This document shows, piece by piece, positions 43,601 through 56,993 of a DNA stretch of 64,000 nt. The stretch comes from Tetracentron sinense (taxonomy: Eukaryota; Streptophyta; Magnoliopsida; Trochodendrales; Trochodendraceae): assembly GCA_015143295.1 (NCBI GenBank), contig CM026554.1:32005531-32069530 (forward strand). The letters run 5' to 3'. The notes beneath the pieces are model-generated. The model did not search any database and was not told the DNA's origin. It worked only from the letters and a program-made list of their open reading frames with translations. Each line of letters begins with the position of its first letter. Positions within the stretch are counted from its first letter, which is position 1. Made by a program: the position numbers and the translations under genes.

Positions 43601-46600
43601 TCTAACACATCCACACAGGCCCTGGAGTAAAGGGAACACATTCAAATCTTCGTAATCCATCCTAATGGAATACCAAGAGAGAAGGAACTAAGTGCTGACA
43701 AGCCAAATTCTCTCTTTGGGTGGGGATAGATTCTTTTTATTTTTCCTCTCCCAAATACAACAACATATCATTCCCAGAAGCAAACTCCACAATATAAATG
43801 AGGGACCCCAAGGCATCTGGAGACGACTTAAAACAAAATCCATGAAGGAGAGAACACCCACTGCACCCCAAGAAGGTACAGGAATTGCCGCCATATCCAT
43901 CTAGCAAGTGGACAATGTAGTAATAGATGATCCACTTTTTCCTCTGCCAAGCATAAGTTGAGCACCTATTGGCCATCCTCTATTTTTCAAGTGGTATAAG
44001 GTGAGTAGGGCTTTCAATGGGCCGGGCTCAGGCCAAGCCAGACCAATTTTAAATCAGCTTGATATATATAGACCTGAGCCTACCTTTTTTAGTTGGGTAG
44101 TGGTTTATTATTAATAGGGTCGGGCCGGGATGGGTCGGGCTCGGGTCGGCCCATCACTACCCAATAAGTATACAATAGTGTATGTATATAACATATAAGT
44201 ATTATATAAATATATAATATAATAATAGTGTGTGCATTATTATATTAAAATAATAATAATAAAGTAAAGACATTTAAAAAATAAAAATAGATAAAACACT
44301 ATTATGCATAACAGTGGTATATTGGTTTTTGAAATTTTTTTAATATATAGTGTGTGCACTATTATATTATAAAATAATAACAGAATAAAGAAAAAAATTA
44401 TTAAAAAGACAAAACAACTGTTATGCTTAACAGTGTGTGGTAAGCATAACAGTGTAGACACTGTTATATACATTGGATTTTTTAATTTCTTTTAATATTT
44501 AGTGTGAGCACTATTATAGTATATAATAATAATAGAATAAAAAATAGACAAAGCCCAGCCCAGCCCATTGTTATGCATAACATGTGTTATATTATAAAAT
44601 AATAATAGAATAAAAAAATAGACAAAACCCACTGTTATGCATAACAGTGTAGACATTGTTATGTACATTGGGATTTTTTAATTTTTTGTAATATATATTA
44701 TTTTTAATGGTTATCAAAATAAATATATTAAGATATAAAGAGAGAGTAAAGGGTTAGATCAGCAGATAGAAGAGTTAACAAGTACATAAACACAAGACAA
44801 TGAAAACATGAATGAAAAAACCCCCAATCTGCACAACGAGGAAATGATTGATCACAACAACAATCCTCCCAAGTCATCCCCCGCACGGCGAATAGAAATC
44901 CAATCTATAATTGATCATAACATATATCCCAACAACTCCCAATTTACATGCTCATAGACTTTTTCCATATCTACCTTGCATATTAATCCAAGAAACTTTG
45001 TATTTGACACTCATTGATGCATTCATTGGCTATCAAGATGCCATCTAGTATCTGTCGACCCCCCATAAACTATCCCTATTGAGGGGATATGATTGATGTC
45101 ATCACTCTCTTAAGTCTGGTTGCCAAGACCTTAGAGAGAATTTTGTACACACTACTAACCAGACTGATTGTACGGAAATCCTTTAGATCCACAGCTCCCT
45201 CTATCTTTAGAATCAAAACGACAAAGGCGCTATTGATCACTTTTTCGAAACTGGCTGTGTCAAACAATTCTTTCATAACTTCTAAAAAATCCTGCCCTAC
45301 TATTTCCCAGCATGCAGGGGCAGAGCCCAAATTTTTTGAAATTATTTATTCCTATATATGTATTATATAAAAATTAAGACTTAAATTTAGTTTTTTATAT
45401 ACAATGGCCTCCCCAAACTTTTGTATTTAACATGGTTCTTTTTATATAGTGACCCCCAAGTTTTTGAATTTTACAATCTAATTATATAATATTTATATTT
45501 TGACCCCTAAGTCTTTTTAAGTGATTTTTTCTCAAATTTTAATCAATCCCTTGTATAAGGGTATATTATAATTTTAAAGAGTTCGGTCCTTCAAATTGTA
45601 GTTGTATACTCTTTTTAGTTTTTTACTTTACTAATTCGATAGACCGGCGATAAAGGAAGAAAACCCCAATCTCTCGGTGGCCAGTGCAAATAGTTTCTCT
45701 TGCCGGAATCCTAATCCATCAGTGGCCGGTGGACTAAGTTACTGTAAGTAGGATTTTAATCAAATTTTAGGGAGGGCCCTTGTATTTCTTGTGTACTGAA
45801 CCTATACACATTCAGATGACATCCCCATTCCACCAAATGGTCTGTATGACACAACTCTCGTTCCAAGGAAATCTTCTTTGTAACCTTTCCAATTCGATAA
45901 CTACTGAGACAATGAAATGTGTAAGAAGACTACTAACTACTAAGGGTGCTTTTCAGAAGACTGAGTCAACCTCCTTTTAATAATTACAAGGATTTCCACT
46001 CCTCTAGTTTCTTAGAAAAATGTGTAACGACTGGATTCCAGACCTCTATGGATTAAATCTAGCCCCAAGAGGCATCCCCAAAGAGGAAGAGGGTAATGCA
46101 CCCGCATTACACCCCAAGACCGATGCAAGTCCCCCCACATTCCCACATTTGGGCCATTGCTCACTCCAAAAATACACTCTTCCCAAGATTAATCCAAAGT
46201 CCAAAGACCGCCTCAAAGCACCAGAAAAGACATCTAAGATAGGCAACTACCTACATGATGCATCACAAAAGACCAGTGTAGTGTATCATCTGCAAACTGA
46301 AGGTGAAAAATCAAAAGAGAATCAGTTCTGTAGAGAAATGTTCTAATATCAACCCTTCCATTATCACAAACATCCAACTTAGTGCTTCCCTAACCATGAT
46401 AAATAGGAACTATGATAGAGGATCTCCCTGACGCAAGTCCCTAGCTTCTGAAATAACCGGCGGGGCTAGGATGAGAAATCACAAGGGAATAAGTTCCTTA
46501 AAGCAAAGTAACCATATGAGCTTTGAAATTGTGTCAAAGAAGAGGAGTAATTACATATAGGAGAAGTACACAATTGATAAGTAGTGGCATTCATTTTAAC

Positions 46601-49600
46601 TGACTTACCTTTCTCCTGTCATCAATATAGATACCCTCCAAAGGACAAAAATAACCCCAATAAAAAGAACTAAAAAAAAGAGAGAGCGAATAAGAAAATG
46701 ACTGTTAATATGGTTTGAAGTATTTTGAAGGGTCCTCAACACAGAACAAACAAACACCACAAAATCCTCAAACTCTGACAACTTATCATCCTTCATCCTT
46801 AACCAAAAGAATTCTCAATTTTAATAGCAGTTAGGGGTTGGACTTGACCCCAAACCTACTCTCACATCACAATAGAAAAAGAAAACAATGAAAGATCCAT
46901 TGTAACAATTAACAAAAGCATCAAATCATCACGTACTCAAATGTTAGTAAACATAATTACAGAGAAATGTCCCCATTAAACTTAAATTCATTGAGAATCA
47001 GCATCTCGTACAGATCTACAAGAAGTATGTCTGTAACTACTCATCTAAGTGCAAGTGTATGTCTTACCATATACAGGAACTTGTGATCCCAACGAAAATT
47101 CTACACTTTTAGCGTCTAACAGTCTAAGCATAACTGTGGACCCTACTCTATACATTCTATAATATCATGATAGGTTTGAACAACTTACATCAAGAGTGGA
47201 TGAAGGAAATTATTTAATTAAAAAGAAAACTTAATACAAATATCATTGTATGCAAAGAGATGAGCTCCCATGGTCATTTACATAAGCCCATTTACATAAG
47301 ACACAGCAATATCGATAAGATAAATTGTATGCCTTGGTACAATTGAAAAGAATAACAGTAATACTAATATGAAGTGAAAATACCTTAGTTTTGGTGTTGT
47401 AATAATACTTTTTGCCATCACTTGTGGTGACTAGTGCCCAATCTGTACCAGCCAACTTCTCCCTGAACACATGAAAACATAATACAGTTTTAAAACATTG
47501 ACATGGCAAGATTTGGCTATGAGATATCAAAGATAATTTAAGTAAGTAATAATAGCCAAAGGGACATCAACTACAATAAATATTTCATGTAGTAAAGGGG
47601 AAGATAATGCAGAAAAAAAGTGACACACATGAGAATACACCATTAGTATCTTGCAGTTCTCAAGATTTGATGTAAGTGCATAACCAGATGATAATGGGTC
47701 CAACGGTCAAGATGACATGGTACATAATAAATAGAGAAAAGATCAAACGGTATCATTAATATGCCGGACTTAACACGCAATATTATGTGTCTTCAAGTAA
47801 ATAATTGAAGGACTGATATGGCAACATTCCGATTCATCAACCTCCTATGATTATTCCATATCTTCTTTGTCAGAGTCTTATCTAACTATTTGGGGTTGGC
47901 AACACAAATCTTTTTATTCCATTCTAGTCTGTCCAGAGATATATCTACAGTTCTAGCATGTGCTACCAAATCTTTTTATCACCAGCTCCATGCATGTCCT
48001 TTTTGGCATTCCTCTCACCCTTCTAGAGCATTCAACTACCCATACACATCTTCCCAACCCAAAGATAGATCTGACAGTCAAGGATTTACAAACAGGTCAG
48101 GTTTTGGCCCAGGAGTTCTCTAAACATATCTACAGTTCAAGCATGTGCTACCAAAATTTTTCTCACCATCTCCATGCATGTCCTTTTTGGCCTCCTCTCA
48201 CCCTTCTAGAGCCTTCAACTACCCATACACATCTTGCCAACCCAAAGATAGATCTGACAGTCAAGGATTTCCAAACAGGTCAGGTTTTGGCCCAGGAGAT
48301 CCCTAAAAGTGGGACCTGTTAAATGGTTGACGACACCCGGCCAAGTGTGCCATGTGTTATACAACTTACAATAAGCCATTGTTTATTTATTTATTGTAAC
48401 AGAGGGTGTCCCAAAGCCTTCGATTCAAGGACAAGTCCCTTCGGGTATCCGCACCGACCCACTCAGAATTTTCCCAACAGATGTCAGGGTAAGTCGAGGA
48501 GTGGGAGTTGAACTCACAACCACAGGGAGCAAACCTGGGACGCTAGCCAACTGCACCAACCCCTGGTGGGTAGTAAGCCATTGCTTAACTTAAACCATCT
48601 TCAGAGTCTGACTAGCAGGTACTTCAGGCCATGTTGGCAGAGATAATAGAATGTCAGACAAGGATCCAATAAATATATTTCTACAGAGTAACATACGTGA
48701 GTGCTACCATTCCAATGGCTATTATAAGTAGTACATGACTTTTAACAATCACTCATCAGTAGCAACTAGCACTCCCAAGTAATAAAAGGTAATTCAAGTG
48801 AATGAAAGGCATCGATAGATGACCGGAGATGGTATTTTCAATAGCACACTAACACGTCAGTCGTCACAAGTTAATAACACAATGAAACAGAAATAAAGGG
48901 ACTGAAGCAACTCAAAAAATTACACAAAACCTTGTGAAATTCTTTCAAGACAAAAAATATTGGATTTGACACATTGAGGGTCCCAAGAGAAGTACATAGA
49001 ACCCACCATGAAACTGGAGTTGGCTGAACTGTGACTTTATCCGGCTGCAAAAGGAGAAGAAAAAAAAATTTTAAGGTCTGTTATTCAAATAGAAACACTA
49101 AACAAAAAAGATGTGGATCATATGAAGTCATACACAAAATAGAAAGAAAAAGAACGAATGGGCAGCAAAGCCAGGGATATTGACTTTAGATTTTCCTGAG
49201 TTTGACAAATGATAGAAAAAATAGCAGTCTAAAAGATACAAATAAACATCTTTTATATGGGAAATGAAAAGCACTCGAACAGAAACAGACATGTCTTACA
49301 GAGAATATAAGCTTTGACTGTACAAGAAACTAGAAAGAGTTTCCCATTTCTCTACTTCTGTTAGTAAAACAAAAATGTAATAACATGAATATATAGAAAA
49401 TACTTGGGGAACAAAGATCGCACACAAGAAATGTAAATGCACCCCATCTTTCACGAAGGAACCAGCCATATCATTAGGAGTTTAGCACCAATTTGTATTG
49501 GCAAAAATCAAGTGATCGCCATCTGATCAATTCCTGAATGTGGTCAAACGCATTGATGAGCTTCTACAGAGCATTGTCAATGTCTTTCGCACGTCTACTT

Positions 49601-52600
49601 CATTCATAGAAATCTTTTCAGCGACAAAGGAGCTGGAAATTTCCCTAAAAGTTTTCCATCCTTAGAGGAAAGCTTTAACCTACGCTTCATGTGAGTCCAA
49701 TGCACCTACTGATCCAATAGAATTTGGAGAATTCTCTGTTCTTGCTGAAACACCTCCAAGGTCGTTTAGGACTGAGGAGCCTTGGTGTTACATTCAACAT
49801 TGAGCTCGATCCTCTCTGGGTTACCTTCAAATAGCCATAGGGGCATCGAATTTGATTTCACGGAGTAAAATATTAGCAGCCACTCCATTAACAAGCTCCA
49901 ATAAATTCTCATTTTCTGGATGCATACCTACGAAAATAAAATATCTGGATTGACTCCAACTAATTCAAGTTAACTTCAGTTGCACTCTTTTCTATATATC
50001 CCAACGAAATCTATACCATAGTTCGAAAACTCGGCGAGTCACCCGAGTTACTCGACTCAACTCGACTGAATTTCGAGTCGAGTCGCCTCAAAACTCGAAG
50101 GAGACATTATTTGCCAAGTTACTCGAGTAACTTGGTCGAGTCGAGCCGAGTTTTTCGACTCGCCAGATTAGGTCAAGTCACATAAGGGTATTTTTATCAT
50201 TTTTTTAAACCTAAATTCAAACGTTACACTATTTTTGAATCATAATTTTTTGGATCTACAAAGACAACCTACTATGGGTTCTGTTAAACCTAGTTTTTAG
50301 GTTTTAGGCCATAAAACCAACATACTTTGAGTTCTTTCAACTCAAGTTTTTCAAGTTATTGCATATATAATCCGAGTTGGACCGAGTCGATTTTTTCTCG
50401 AGTTTTCCGAATTACTCGACCCAGCTAACTTTCGAGTCGAGTAGTTTTCGGGTTTTTGAACCATGGTCTATACAGAATTTACTTCCAAAAAATCCTTCCC
50501 CTCAGGTCATAGGGATGGATACAATTTTAAGATTACCTCCACTCCACTATGAACTCTTGAAAAGACCTAAGAAAATTTTTTTTTAAAAAGGCAGAGAAGA
50601 ATTTCTATACCTTCTCGGCAGTGGGACAAGTCTTCAATAGGTAGTCCTGGAATCGAGTTTGGTGGTACCCACTACCCAAGCCTAATCCAACATATTGTCC
50701 AAGTGTCGTACCCAAAATTAAGGATTGTACTCTTGTTCTTAACCCCATTATTCATTAACATACACCATGACCCATCCTTTACAGAGCATGGAGTGATCAA
50801 CTTTGAGATGATCACATATTCCTCCATTAACAGGGTTGCGTAGTAGGTGCTGATCATGCACTTTGTGTTGTCATTCTACTCACCCAATCTAACACATCCT
50901 CTTCACATGCTTGGGGTTTTGTCACCCTCAAACCCAATGCTCATTTGGTTCAATTGGACTTCTTAGGATTAACTCACAACAGTAAAGCAACATAAAAATT
51001 CAATCATATTGCAAACTGATGTTCACAAACCCATCACTTACCAGTAGAGGAGCTGGCTACAAGGTTTCAATTTGGTTTTGGTATTAACTCCGATCCTCCA
51101 AAAAAACAATTCATGCAAGTTTAAAGAAACACTAAAAATGTTACAAAAAATATGAAAACATTAGAAATCTAGGATGAAATTTTAGAAATTTGTAAAATAA
51201 ACATCACTACAAACTCAGAACTCATTATATGACCAAAAACAATCACTTGGGATAGGAAAAGTGATATAAATAATACAGAATTATAGATCATAAATCAGGT
51301 GATGAATAATAACTGACATAATTTTCGTGTATGTCTGAAACTATAGAAGTCAAATTTACATAAATTAATGGTGTACCGTGTACAGCCATGGTCATGAAGA
51401 AATACATTCCAAAATTAATGGATAAAACATTATATAATAAAAGCACATCACAAACTCATATCCACTTTATGTAACATTGAGGCTTGAAATTAGCGTACAT
51501 AATGTAAATGTCACATTTAAATACCTTATTGTACTTCATAGCTAGCAAAAAACACTACAAATGAAAAAGAAATTAGTTTCATCAAGTGATAAAAAATTAT
51601 CTAATTACAAATTGTTCATGTAGGATATAATATGAACATGCAACTATTTTCATGTAAAATTTCTTATTTGGGATCGAAAGTAAACAAAAATGTGCAATTA
51701 TAAAACCATGGTTGCTCTTGCTCTCAGCGAGCTGAACAGGAGTCTTGATGCTATAAAAATTGTTCATGGTGTTCACAATTTATGTAGTAAAGTAGTGTCT
51801 ACGAGAGCTGATACTAAATTTTGAACTTGACTCTAATGTGAATATATCGCAAACCAAAGAGTCATTGTTCGATTTTTTATTAATATTCGGAAACATCAAA
51901 GACCCAAAAGCCTAACAAGCCTAACTATTGACCTAAGACTACACCCATACTTAATTAACAAAAAACTATAAACATATCAACTAGACTCCAACATATCTAA
52001 TCATCAATGAACCAACGAAGGATTAGTTACAATCTACGTTTTAAAAGGCGTGAGAGGCTTGCGCCTCGAGGTGAAGCTCAAGGAAAACGCCTTACGCCTC
52101 AACTTTTAGGCTTAAATCTCATGAGGCTAACGCCTCAAATTGTGAGGTTCACTTTATAATTAAGGCATGTGCCTCATATATTAATCAAAAATATAGTTCT
52201 AGCCACATAACTAATACTTAAACATTAAATTATAAAGTTTGTGCCTCATAATCTCTTTTAAAAATAAAAAATATTATTTTTTAAAAAAAATTATTAGTCT
52301 AAATTAACACTTAATTTATTATGTTTAACGTTTTAGGCTATTTAAACCTTATTGAGAATATTTCACTCTAACTTTCATAGAAAACATTGTAAAGATTTGA
52401 AACTATTGTCTAACATATGTAGCCGGTGAGTACTTTGTAATTGTTTTTTTTATCGATAAGTTCCCTCAATATATTAAAAGATAAGCAAGAATACAAAAAG
52501 ACCACGAAAACAGCGAAGAGTTTACAAGTATATAAACCCGAAACCCAAAAACGCCATGCAACCCAAAGGACCAAATCATCTGTGACATAGCCCCCCAACT

Positions 52601-55600
52601 CAACACGTCCCTCAGATCCTCCATTTCGAAATGTAACCTCGCCCACTCTAATACAACCAGCCGTGTTCGAGCACAAATATGAGCCACTGATGAAGAAGAA
52701 TCCTCAAAAACCCGAAGATTTCTTTCTTTCCAAATCATCCATGAGATGGCCTAAGGGAGAACTGCTCAGATCACCTCCCTAGCACCATCCACATTAGCCA
52801 ACGCCCAACAAGATAAGAAGTTGTGAGAGGAGGGAAAGACCCGGCCTACCCCCACAAGGGAAAGGAAGTACCCTCATACTCCAAACACAATAGGACAATG
52901 TAATAATAGATGATCCTCAGAGTCTTCCGCTTGGAGGCACAAGAAGCACCGGCTAGCCATCCTCCACCCTCAACTTTGTAAATGATCACAGGTTAAAATT
53001 TTATTCAAAGCCGTATTCCAAAGGAAGAAAGATACCTTAGAGGGAATACCCGGATTCCACATAATCCTAAGAGGAAACAACCCAACGGATACCGGATACA
53101 GGACACAATGATTGTAGCAAAGATCTTACCGAGAACCGACCATGATGGCCTCTAGACCAACTCCTGCTATCCCTAATTTCAGCACACGGGAAGGTCAAGT
53201 TGACCCACTCCAAAAGTAGAGACAAATCCTCAACTTCCCAATCATTCAGACCTCTACGCATGCTTGGACACCACACCACCGTCCCACCTAACCTCTCATA
53301 GGAATCCCCTACTAAAACCCCCTATCTGAAGCTAACACAAATAGGTTGCCAAATCATCCTTCAGCCTAGTGTCCCCACACCACACATCTGCCCAAAACCT
53401 AATCTCAGACCCCCTATCGACCTGAAACCTGAAATATGGCACCACCAAGCTAGCATTGGTCATATTACCTTTACATAGACCCTGGCCATGAGGGTCCTTT
53501 ACCTCCCTCGGGACCCAACACAAAGAAGCCCCATATTTGGCAATAATCACTGAACGCCACAAGCTATCCCTTTCTTCCCCGAATCGCCAAATCCATTTTT
53601 CTAACAAAGCTTTGTTGACGTGAATTAGGGACTTGAGATTCAAGCCCCCATTCTCTTTAGGGTGGCACAAGAGATTTCAGGCGAATAGATATTTGAATTT
53701 ATCGCCTTTCTCATTCCACAAAAAATCCCTCTGGATCCTCTCAAGAGAAGTGGCCACCGAATGAGGAATGGTTAGGGTGGACATAAAATAGGTAGGGAGG
53801 CTACTAAAAGTGCTCTGGATAAGCATCAATTTTCCCCCTTTCGATAAAAAGGAAGATTTCCACCCTAATAGGCACGTACCAAGGAGTGTCATGTCGTGTC
53901 GTGTCCAAGTGTCGGCACAGCAAAATTTAGGTTAACTGAAGTGCCTAGGTAACACTAACTGGCAGGGTGATCTAAAGTCTTTCAACTCCTCTCCATCTTT
54001 TTCCAAAACGTGGAAAATGAATGTTGCATTAGAACTCTGTCCCATTTAACTCTGTCATGAAAATTAATGGAAAATTTTAATAAAGTCTTCCTTGATTATC
54101 TCCAAACACTCCTCATTAATGCCATACTGAAACCATCAAGACTTTGAATCCCCCTAACACCTTTAATGCTTCCTCCACTTATTCAATTAGGTGGTTTCAT
54201 TAAGTGTGGTACAAGTACAAAAATTAGGGTATGATACCAAGAGAATGGTGCCACTTGGAAGATGCAAAGAGATGAGATGATAATAAATGGGTTTCCAACA
54301 GTTCTGTCAGTTCCAATCTTGAAGCACATCTATGCCTATATAATTTGAAAAATGTTATGAATGGATAGTTTGGGCAAAAAAATGTGAGCCACTTTGCAAC
54401 TATGATTATCGATACTTCATGATAATAAATCTTGGTTGCAAACTAGCAATTACCTCCCCCTTAAATCCAGAAGGTTTTTCGTAAGTGGATTCCCCAGTGA
54501 CAGCATTATAGTAGTACACAGCTCCTGCATCAGTCTTGTGGGCTGTCCAAGCATCAATTTGTTCATTATTAACAGAACCTCTGTCCTTGCTGGCAAGATC
54601 ATTAATGCGTGTATTGTTATCTGCAGGACCCCAAATAATATTAATCATCTAATCAGAGATTCGACATTGCTAATATTACTTGATAAGGGATCTTAAACAA
54701 ACCGATTCCTGGAGGAGGCAAGTCTGGTTGCATTCCAGAACTGCTCGCCAGCTGATGACCAGAATCCACAAAAGCTGAGGGATATTCTCCAGGTCCTAGG
54801 GGAGTAACACCAGGAGGTTGTGAATCTGGCAAAGGAACAGAAGGAAGAGGCATGGCGCGTACAGCCAAAGGAAAGGTACCAGGAAGAACACCAGGGTATG
54901 GCATAAATGGAGGCCTCGGCAAGCCACCTATCTGTGGGGGTTGCAACCAAAATCCTTGAGGGTGTGGAGCCATAGCAGGTAAAGATGGATAGAGGGGATA
55001 TATTTGCTGCTGAACTGCTGGATGTGATGGAACCGGAGAAGTAGAGGGCATAATGGATCTCAGGAGTGCAGAAGATGAAGAATCCATGGCTGCAGGCCGG
55101 ACAGTAACAGTAGATGGAAATGAAGCAGATGGATCTATCCCTGGGGGTCCCGGTGTGCCAGGAGTTCCTGGCATTCTAGGAAGTCCAGGATAAGATAAGG
55201 AAGTAGGCATCAATAAAGTTGGTGGACGCAAGTTGAGAGTTGTAGATGCAGTGATTGAAGAACTTGAAGAAATATGGGTATGCAATGGGAAAGACTGAGA
55301 ACTAGATGATTCAGGTGTCACATTCCTGGCATCTTGTGCAACAGCAGCTGATGTATCCTGCAATTTATACAAAGAATCATAATCATTATAGGTTGGGGTG
55401 AGACCAAATGAGAGTCTTAAACCAATTACATGTAGTAAATAGTACAGTCCACAAAGGAACCCATGCATTTCATCAGACCATCTAATTAATGCATCATCGA
55501 CTCTTGGTGGACCATTAACCAAAACCCACACCAATCAGATGATCTTAACAGTCCATTTAGTTGCTTAATTTCGGATAGACATAATATGGTCCAACACTCC

Positions 55601-56957
55601 ACAAAAGTTCATTTGTTAGATGACAAGAATCATCTAGAGGGGCTATAACCCAACCATGGGGCGATCCATCAGTTGCCAATCTGGTTTGGTAGGAGGTGAG
55701 CCTATTTGATGGTTAATATCAAACTTTATCATTTGCAAGACTCTCCTCAATTCTCCCTCTTATATATCATAATCTAGGACTAACTCTTAGTTGAATCTGT
55801 GCTCGTCAGTACCTTAGACTTGGGTTCAGAGCCCGTCTTCCCCTCACTAACCCGCAAAACCCCAAGTACAAAAGAAACTGTTTGAGTCATTCAGGTTCCA
55901 GAAGGATGTATATATCCATGTGCGGCTCTTGACTTGGCCAAGTCGACACACCACATTAGAACCAGCTGAGAATCGAACTTTATACTGGTCAAGTTGGTGC
56001 AACACCTGCCTCGGGCAACCTGAGGCTGTCTTACCAGATCGAGCCAGTTTTGGACCAGGTGAGTCAACCTTCAGTACATGGATTTTAAAAACCTTCTGAA
56101 TGGTGATTTGTTCATGTAAGTTGTGAATGAGAGAAGTATAATGAGAAAACATACAGAGTTCAGTGGTGGATCTTTCTGCATTAAGTGTGAAACTCCAGTT
56201 ACACCATTAAAAGAAAAGCTGGCATTTGATGGGGCTCCTTTTGGGACAGAGACGGGCGAGGGGATTGGAGGTGGCATGGTTTGTGTAGCTGGTCCTCGTA
56301 CAAATGAATTAGGATGTCCAGGCTGCCCAGGAACTGGAGGTTGCAACAATGCTGCATTGGTGGGCGGAGTAGTCTTTCCACCCTGCAAGTGACCTGAGCC
56401 AATAACCTGTAATGCAACGGAAAAAGATGTCACAAAAATATCATACTCTAGGAAAATGTGTATAAGTTGTAGAAAGTAGAAACATAAAAAAAATTCAAAC
56501 ATCATGTAGAAAAGTGTGATATATAAATATATATATATAGTTTCCAATCTGATTTCACGTTATAAAAAGTCCCCATCAAGAAATTCTGGGCAGCCTCAGA
56601 AGCAACATTTTAAATTTAGCCAAAGATTGTGAAAATGGAATTAAATTTCAAAATTATAGTGGGTATTTAAAATAAAGTTGAAAATCATTTCACAATTACA
56701 GTTTCTTCATGGGATATATATTATATACATACATCCAATTTCAAGACATCAACACTTAAATATAACATGCTATATATTCACACTCTTCGTAACTTCAGTC
56801 AAAATAGAGGGATATTTTGATTTAAAACTTAAATACGGAAATACTTAATCATAAAACCTCCAAAATCCTATTTTTATTTTATTTTTTTGTAGTAACAACT
56901 CTACTTGAGAAATATAGAACCAATTTCTTTTTCTTTTAGATCCAGTCATATATAATA

Positions 56958-56993
<36 letters not shown>

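Larger units (their letters stand above)
39056..47383 (-). other. PRP40C intron 7 (8.3 kb), nested retroelements
   Basis: Mostly minus-strand L1 LINE debris with a solo LTR inserted in it and a plus-strand L1 inside the LTR. 46520-47383 holds nothing else I recognise. Confidence 0.8.
47463..49006 (-). other. PRP40C intron 6 (1.5 kb)
   Basis: Holds an RTE-like LINE tail with a 185-bp duplication and a SINE. 48590-49006 shows nothing else. Confidence 0.75.
49045..54453 (-). other. PRP40C intron 5 (5.4 kb)
   Basis: Holds a hAT-like element (50017-50465), a GCCTC-rich repeat (about 52037-52440) and a minus-strand L1 (52444-53930). 49045-50016 and 50466-52030 are AT-rich with no recognised element. 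Confidence 0.75.

Noticed and set aside
55358-55534. N-terminal extension of the exon 4 open frame
   Set aside because: Composition differs sharply from the protein and a good acceptor at 55358 in the right phase separates it.
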